Assembly (NCBI GenBank): GCA_031554215.1
Contig: JAVBKF010000104.1
Coordinates: 1-8,652, forward strand
DNA from: JAVBKE01 sp031554215
Lineage (GTDB): Bacteria; Bacillota; Bacilli; JARBTR01
Reading direction: 5' to 3'
Length of the DNA: 8,652 nt
The position numbers and the translations under genes are program-made. The first letter of the stretch is position 1. Every line of letters starts with the position of its first letter. The notes under the pieces are model-generated. The model was given only the letters and a program-made list of their open reading frames with translations, did not search any database and was not told the origin of the DNA. Below are positions 5,869-8,652 of the stretch, in pieces.

Positions 5869-6173
5869 GACTCTGCCCCGAACATCTGCTGCGCTGCCTG
5901 CCGACTGATCCCGACCTCGCGCCCGATCTCGGTGAACGAGTAGGCGAACGGCTCTGCGTGCAGGGCTGCGCCCGCCGCTATGTAGGCCTCGTGAATGGCG
6001 GCTTCCATGTCGCGTAGCGCGGTCAGCGCTTCTAGGTCACCGTCCTTCGCACGTACGACCATGCCCTTAGCGACTCGTCCCACCATGCCGGACATATCCG
6101 GGCTCTCCCTGAATACCTTCGGCCGCTTGCGCCGGACTGCTGGGCCCGGCTTCTTCGTCTTCTCGATCGCCAT
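5865..6173 (-). CDS. Helix-turn-helix DNA-binding protein, candidate regulator (102 aa)
   Basis: A basic N-terminus (MAIEKTKKPGPAVRRKRPKV) is followed by an Ala-rich helical middle (about 45-75, GDLEALTALRDMEAAIHEAY). The C-terminal helix-turn-helix is at about 79-99 (SFTEIGREVGISRQAAQQMF), with the pattern IGREVGISRQAAQQ typical of sigma-region-4/MarR-like recognition helices. ATG 6173 overlaps the stop of the upstream gene (TAATG); longer upstream starts would only overlap that gene further. As the only clear HTH protein in the replicon, it is the natural candidate for binding the symmetric operator array 6640-6797 at the head of its own operon. That link is inference. Confidence 0.78.
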   Translation of the reverse strand: MAIEKTKKPGPAVRRKRPKVFRESPDMSGMVGRVAKGMVVRAKDGDLEALTALRDMEAAIHEAYIAAGAALHAEPFAYSFTEIGREVGISRQAAQQMFGAES

Positions 6174-6577
6174 TACAGGCCCCTCTTCTCTCTGATGTGC
6201 GCGGCCTTCTCTCGGCAGGCTGCGGCCTCGTGCTCGGTGGTCTTCCCATGCTCGGCCCGCTCCATCAGCCGCGCGCAGGTAGCGCGGGCCTTCGCCTGGG
6301 CACTGTCGTCCGTCGTGCGCGGACTCCACCAATCGTGCGGGGTTCCGTAGGACTCCTGGCGGCGTCGGCGCTGCTGGCGGCGCTGACTCGACTCCTCGCG
6401 TGACTGCTGGCGCTGCTTCTGCTCGTGGGCCTGCTGCTCCTGGCGCTGCTCCTTGACGCGGTCCCGGTATGCCGACTGGCGGCACGCGTTCGTGCAGTAG
6501 GTCCGCCTCTTGCCCGGGTCGTCGGGCTGCCCGAACTCGGTCCCACACTTCGGGCAATTCATCCTGAGGGTTCGCAT
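6173..6577 (-). CDS. Zinc-ribbon, Gln/Arg-rich protein, first gene of the minus operon (134 aa)
   Basis: An N-terminal zinc-ribbon-like domain has C8-x2-C11 (CPKC) and C28-x3-C32 (CTNAC) followed by RQSAYRDR. A long Gln/Arg/Glu stretch (about 41-76, probably coiled coil or extended) leads to a C-terminal part with HDWWSPRT and a charged helical end. ATG 6577 is preferred. AGGAG lies 11 bases upstream on the minus strand, and the frame could extend to a TTG at 6610 but without better support. The stop overlaps the next ATG (TAATG). It may be a DNA/RNA-binding regulator or replication accessory. The CxxC-YC-CRQ-AYR pattern is common in small actinobacterial phage proteins of unknown role. Confidence 0.72.
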   Translation of the reverse strand: MRTLRMNCPKCGTEFGQPDDPGKRRTYCTNACRQSAYRDRVKEQRQEQQAHEQKQRQQSREESSQRRQQRRRRQESYGTPHDWWSPRTTDDSAQAKARATCARLMERAEHGKTTEHEAAACREKAAHIREKRGL

Positions 6578-6639
6578 CGTCTGGGTTGCTCCTCGCCGAT
6601 TCGGTGTCAACGGTGGCTTGCGGGTCGCGGTGTTATGTA

Positions 6640-6797
6640 TGAATCGTAACGCATCGGATCGGCCGTGCGCAACGGTTCGTAACGGCTGGTCTAGACGAAC
6701 GGTTTGTAACGCATCGGATCGAGGTCCCGTTACGAACCGTGGGTAACGCCGCGGTGTTACGAACCGTTCGTCACGGGGGGCTAGCCGTTACGAACCG
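6640..6797. repeat. Symmetric array of six operator-like repeats (CGGTTCGTAACG / CGTTACGAACCG)
   Basis: Forward copies end at 6651 (TGAATCGTAACG, three mismatches), 6684 (exact) and 6711 (CGGTTTGTAACG). Inverted copies are 6728-6739 (exact), 6755-6766 (one mismatch) and 6786-6797 (exact). Starts are 27 to 33 bases apart, about three helical turns. The two inner pairs mirror each other exactly about 6719.5. Also, GTAACGCATCGGATCG is repeated at 6646-6661 and 6706-6721, exactly 60 bases apart. The array covers the probable promoters of the minus operon. Confidence 0.85.
6643..6672 (-). promoter_or_regulatory. Candidate promoter of the minus operon
   Basis: Read on the minus strand, TTGCGC (6672-6667) and TACGAT (6648-6643) are separated by 18 bases, a plausible sigma-A promoter about 65 bases before ATG 6577. 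The -10 lies inside repeat 1 and the -35 touches repeat 2, so a protein bound there would repress it. Confidence 0.38.
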
Positions 6798-6921
6798 TAC
6801 GTTACCGATTCCGCTTCTCGGTGTCGCTATAACAGTTCTTAGGCGTCATGTCCATAGCACAACTGTGGTCGGCCAAACGGACCATTTCGGCCAAAAACGG
6901 GCCACGGGTCGCCGGTTGTGC

Positions 6922-6950
6922 TTGACATCGAATTTCCGGACCCGGATGGT
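6922..6950 (+). promoter_or_regulatory. Candidate promoter of the virion block
   Basis: A perfect TTGACA (6922-6927) is followed after 17 bases by GATGGT (6945-6950), a weak -10. TAGTAC at 6957 is an alternative at a too-long spacing. It lies about 65 bases before GTG 7016. An earlier TATAAC at 6828-6833, next to the operator array, is another possible plus-strand -10 but has no good -35. Confidence 0.33.
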
Positions 6951-7015
6951 CCTGGGTAGTACCTCCCGGGGGTTGCAGCCCTCGGAGCCAACGTCAAACA
7001 GTCGGAGGTCTTATC

Positions 7016-7423
7016 GTGGCGAACATCGCGCCCATCCTGTGGATCAAGGGACGCATTCGACGCGTCACCACCCGTGAAGTTCCGGCCGCTCCCGCGCTCC
7101 CTGAGCAGCGCGACCCGGAGACCGGATTCATGACTCGCGAGGCTCGCCCTGCGCGCCCGGGGTACTCGGTCATGGATGCCGTCGTGGACACCGAGCCCGG
7201 CGGGCTCGTCACCGTGGTGTTCCGTGAGGAAGCGATTGCGGAGGCTGAGGGGTTCATCCCCACGGACGGTGATGCCGTCGAGATCCCGGTCCGCTGCTAT
7301 GACAACTGGCAGGGTTCTCCGGGCCGTCGCTACCGCACCAACGGCTACAGCTTCGCAGGCTCGGTGTACGCCGCCACTGCCAAGTCTCGGACCGGTGGCA
7401 CTCGCGCCGCCGTCTCGGTCTGA
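7016..7423 (+). CDS. 135-aa early protein of the virion block, possible ssDNA-binding (pV-like) protein
   Basis: GTG 7016 is preceded by GGAGG (7004-7008) at ideal spacing. The protein has no signal peptide, membrane helix or cysteine cluster (one Cys at 94). The N-terminal third is basic and Pro/Ala-rich. Residues about 48-120 look like a beta-rich domain (SVMDAVVDTE, GLVTVVFREEA, GDAVEIPVRCYDNW, GYSFAGSVYAA), compatible with an OB fold. Being first in the virion block, cytosolic and beta-rich, it could be the gene-V-like protein that coats phage ssDNA before packaging. This is inference from order and composition; no motif proves it. A strong hairpin follows at 7444-7477, separating its expression from the structural genes. 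Confidence 0.75.
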   Translation: MANIAPILWIKGRIRRVTTREVPAAPALPEQRDPETGFMTREARPARPGYSVMDAVVDTEPGGLVTVVFREEAIAEAEGFIPTDGDAVEIPVRCYDNWQGSPGRRYRTNGYSFAGSVYAATAKSRTGGTRAAVSV

Positions 7424-7443
7424 CGCTCCCCCCCCACCGGGGC

Positions 7444-7477
7444 GGGCCCGGGGCGCTTGCAGGCGCATCCCGGGCCC
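7444..7477 (+). terminator. Strong hairpin after the 135-aa gene
   Basis: GGGCCCGGGGCGC (7444-7456) pairs with GCGC (7463-7466) and CCCGGGCCC (7469-7477), with loop TTGCAG and a 2-base bulge AT. The outer 9-bp arms are perfect. There is no T-run, so it is a partial terminator or RNA-stabilising structure, giving the first gene a separate transcript level. Confidence 0.6.
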
Positions 7478-7499
7478 TAGACACCCCTCCTGAGCCAAC

Positions 7500-7508
7500 T
7501 GAGAGGAG
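7500..7508 (+). promoter_or_regulatory. RBS-type motif TGAGAGGAG upstream of 7515/7525
   Basis: The same TGAGAGGA motif as at 174 and 2181. It stands 15 bases before GTG 7515, as for the coat gene, but 25 before ATG 7525, so it argues for initiation at 7515. Confidence 0.55.
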
Positions 7509-7514
7509 CGTCCT

Positions 7515-7850
7515 GTGACGCATCATGTCGCACGGGGCAAGCACCATGGAGCCCACCGAAAGTCCGGACCCGTCCGAGGCCCCGAGCGGGAGCCCGTCCG
7601 CGACGGCGTCACCCTCCGATACCTCGTCGCCGTCTCCCTCGTCGTCGGAGACCTTGACGCCTACATCGACCGGCTTCGGAGTCTCGACCCTGACGACGCT
7701 CGAAGAATCATCGTGCGCCGTCGAGTCGCCATGCTTCGTCACGATCGATCCGTCCTCGCTCGACGCGCTGACCTTCGGCGTCGGCTTCTTGCTGCTCATG
7801 GTGACGGCGCTCGTGATCGCGCAGCTGCGGAGGCCGTGACGTGTCTGTGA
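7515..7850 (+). CDS. Overlapping alternative frame, 111 aa
   Basis: GTG 7515 has an excellent RBS (AGGAG 7504-7508, 6-base gap). In the first half of this frame, third positions are mostly G/C and second positions are poor in G/C, as in normal actinobacterial genes. In the second half third positions turn T-rich and the product becomes Arg/Leu filler, so the 7525 frame is better there. It could be a genuine overlapping gene, the 5' part of a +1 frameshifted gene, or an upstream initiation point. No family or membrane segment was recognised. Confidence 0.33.
   Translation: MTHHVARGKHHGAHRKSGPVRGPEREPVRDGVTLRYLVAVSLVVGDLDAYIDRLRSLDPDDARRIIVRRRVAMLRHDRSVLARRADLRRRLLAAHGDGARDRAAAEAVTCL
7525..7839 (+). 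CDS. Pro/Ser/Thr-rich single-pass membrane protein (104 aa)
   Basis: A long Pro/Ser/Thr/Glu stalk (about residues 8-60) is followed by two cysteines (64 and 70), a membrane helix at about 80-100 (ALTFGVGFLLLMVTALVIAQ) and the basic end LRRP. With no signal peptide, the stalk would be outside and the C-terminus inside, like a tip or minor coat protein. The stop is one base ahead of the next GTG. The weak point is the start: ATG 7525 (or 7546) lacks a well-placed RBS, while the good RBS serves GTG 7515 in another frame. A +1 shift from that frame is possible. The membrane half is well supported by codon bias and by its fit to the neighbours. Confidence 0.62.
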   Translation: MSHGASTMEPTESPDPSEAPSGSPSATASPSDTSSPSPSSSETLTPTSTGFGVSTLTTLEESSCAVESPCFVTIDPSSLDALTFGVGFLLLMVTALVIAQLRRP

Positions 7851-8284
7851 CCCAACGTCTCGGCCTCGGGCTCGGCGCGATCGTCGGCATCTTGATCGCC
7901 GTCTTCGCCGTGCTGGTGCTCGGCGGACTCTGCTCCGCTGCCTGGGAGATCAGGCGCGAGAAGCGTGCCGGGCTCGTCCCGACCCGCCCGGCCTGGGACG
8001 GCTCCCGCAAGGGCCGGTATCGCCGGTCTGTCCGAGACGCTGTCTCGACCGCCCGGGGGCTCTGGAAGGGCCTGCGCGAGCCTGTCGCGGCCGACGACAT
8101 CTGCCCCGAGTGCGAGGGCCCGCTGGTCACCATGGACGGCCAGATCGTCTGCGTCGCCGACCTCAACGGCGACCCGATCGCCGAGTCCCTCCATGACGCG
8201 TTCTCCGGCGTCTCCTGGGAGGTCCGGCACGAGCCCGGCTCCGGTCCGCACGGCTACTCCGATGCCCACATGGACGCCCGGTGA
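7841..8284 (+). CDS. Membrane protein with cytoplasmic Cys-motif domain (147 aa)
   Basis: An N-terminal membrane helix at about 8-34 (LGLGAIVGILIAVFAVLVLG) is followed by a basic segment (REKRAGLVPTRP...GSRKGRYRRSVR) and a C-terminal domain with CPEC at 88-91 and another Cys at 104. The order suggests N-out/C-in with a soluble cytoplasmic part that may bind metal and DNA or the ATPase. GGAGG at 7830-7834, inside the upstream gene, serves GTG 7841. Its TGA overlaps the next GTG (GTGA). No known family was recognised. A role in assembly is inferred from its place in the virion block. Confidence 0.75.
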   Translation: MSVTQRLGLGLGAIVGILIAVFAVLVLGGLCSAAWEIRREKRAGLVPTRPAWDGSRKGRYRRSVRDAVSTARGLWKGLREPVAADDICPECEGPLVTMDGQIVCVADLNGDPIAESLHDAFSGVSWEVRHEPGSGPHGYSDAHMDAR

Positions 8285-8367
8285 TCCGGGTCGTCGCGGT
8301 CGCCGCTGTCGTCGCCGCTGTGTCCACCTTGGCGCGTCACTTCGCCTGGGGACTGGTCGGCCGGTGA
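8281..8367 (+). CDS. 28-aa membrane micro-protein
   Basis: GTGA overlaps link it to the gene before and to the gene after. The product has a short hydrophobic helix (about residues 4-15, VVAVAAVVAAVS) and then LARHFAWGLVGR. It is too short for routine gene callers. Support comes from the unbroken overlap chain and G/C-ending codons. It is a possible minor coat peptide. Confidence 0.48.
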   Translation: MIRVVAVAAVVAAVSTLARHFAWGLVGR

Positions 8368-8441
8368 CGACCGCTCTCTCTGTCCTAGCTGCGATCGCCC
8401 TGGTGGCGTTCGTGGTCTGGTACTGCGCAGGTCTCCAGTGA
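8364..8441 (+). CDS. 25-aa membrane micro-protein
   Basis: It starts and ends in GTGA overlaps. The product is almost entirely one hydrophobic helix (LSVLAAIALVAFVVWYC) with a polar end AGLQ. This is even smaller than Ff pIX (32 aa) or pVII (33 aa). Support is the same as for the other links of the chain, and translation is unproven. Confidence 0.48.
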   Translation: MTTALSVLAAIALVAFVVWYCAGLQ

Positions 8442-8557
8442 CTGAGGCGGACGCCGCGCAGGTCGGCTGGGACGTGCTCCTGCCGGTCCTCAAGTTCACG
8501 TTCTGTGTCGCGATCTACCTCCTGGGCCTCGCGCTCCTCAAGGAGATCACCCGGTGA
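8438..8557 (+). CDS. 39-aa membrane micro-protein crossing the window junction
   Basis: GTG 8438 overlaps the previous TGA. The N-terminus is acidic (VTEADAAQVGWD), then a membrane segment (about 13-34, LLPVLKFTFCVAIYLLGLAL) and the tail LKEITR. Acidic outside, hydrophobic, basic inside is the layout of a coat-type peptide, so this could be a second coat protein. Its last 46 bases are also bases 1-46. Confidence 0.58.
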   Translation: MTEADAAQVGWDVLLPVLKFTFCVAIYLLGLALLKEITR

Positions 8558-8652
8558 CCGTCGCGGTCGCCGTCTCGCTCTACGGGGGCTGTATCTCGGC
8601 CGGGCTCGTGCTCGGCGCGGTGATCGCCCTCGTCAACTCCTGGCGCGTCTGA
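8512..8652. repeat. Terminal direct repeat, right copy (circular overlap)
   Basis: This is an exact copy of bases 1-141. Joined through the repeat, the micro-gene 8438-8557 runs into 43-141 and then the coat gene at 189 without a break, which supports a circular molecule. Confidence 0.93.
8554..8652 (+). CDS. 32-aa membrane micro-protein, second copy of 43-141
   Basis: This is the same gene as 43-141, present twice because of the circular overlap. It is complete here, with GTG overlapping the preceding TGA and TGA as the last three bases of the window. On the circle it is followed 47 bases later by the coat gene. Confidence 0.6.
   Translation: MTVAVAVSLYGGCISAGLVLGAVIALVNSWRV

Larger units (their letters stand above)
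6611..7015. promoter_or_regulatory. Divergent control region between minus operon and virion block
   Basis: About 400 bases hold no supported gene. Contents are: six copies of a CGGTTCGTAACG-type motif (6640-6797); a minus-strand promoter candidate overlapping two of them; a plus-strand TATAAC at 6828-6833; TCGGCCAAA twice (6869-6877 and 6887-6895, 18 bases apart); an inverted pair AGCACAAC 6856-6863 with GTTGTGCT 6915-6922; and TTGACA at 6922-6927. It is clearly richer in A and T than the genes around it, as expected of a promoter region. Confidence 0.75.

Noticed and set aside
6629..6651. AT-richer stretch GTTATGTATGAATCGTAAC as a Xer/dif recombination site
   Set aside because: It lacks two convincing XerC/XerD arms around a 6-base centre and is better explained as a promoter with operator repeat 1.

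Overview
The window is one complete small circular replicon, written with a 141-base overlap: bases 8512-8652 repeat bases 1-141 exactly, so the circle is 8511 bp. The gene content is that of a filamentous phage (inovirus, Tubulavirales-type). It has a pVIII-like coat protein, a pIII-like secreted and membrane-anchored adsorption protein, a pVI-like membrane protein, a Zot/pI-family assembly ATPase, an HUH rolling-circle initiator and many micro-genes encoding single-pass membrane peptides. High GC, strongly GC-biased third codon positions, frequent GTG starts and the style of the Rep protein point to an actinobacterial host. No integrase was seen, so it is probably episomal or dependent on host enzymes.

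Layout on the circle. The control region is 6611-7015. The plus-strand virion block starts at 7016 with a possible ssDNA-binding or other early protein. After a strong hairpin (7444-7477) come a Pro/Ser/Thr-rich membrane protein (7525-7839, with a competing reading frame from 7515), a membrane protein with a Cys cluster (7841-8284), and four tiny membrane peptides joined by GTGA stop/start overlaps. That chain crosses the window ends and finishes at 141. The coat gene (189-344) follows, then a 13-bp hairpin, the adsorption gene (457-2061), the pVI-like gene (2197-2454), two more micro-genes and the Zot ATPase (2676-3521). A terminator lies at 3550-3574, and rep occupies 3624-5129.

The other arm is a minus-strand operon read from 6577 down to 5423, convergent with rep. 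Its four coupled small genes encode a zinc-ribbon/Gln-rich protein, a helix-turn-helix protein, a basic helical protein and a small Cys-motif protein. The 3' end of the last gene coincides with a cluster of near-perfect palindromes (5436-5509), the best candidate for a packaging signal or replication origin. Between 5130 and 5422 is a gene-poor stretch full of hairpins.

The most striking regulatory element is six copies of a CGGTTCGTAACG-like motif between 6640 and 6797. Three point each way, in near mirror symmetry about base 6719-6720, at the head of the two divergent operons. It looks like an operator for a lysogeny or copy-control switch, possibly bound by the helix-turn-helix protein of the minus operon.
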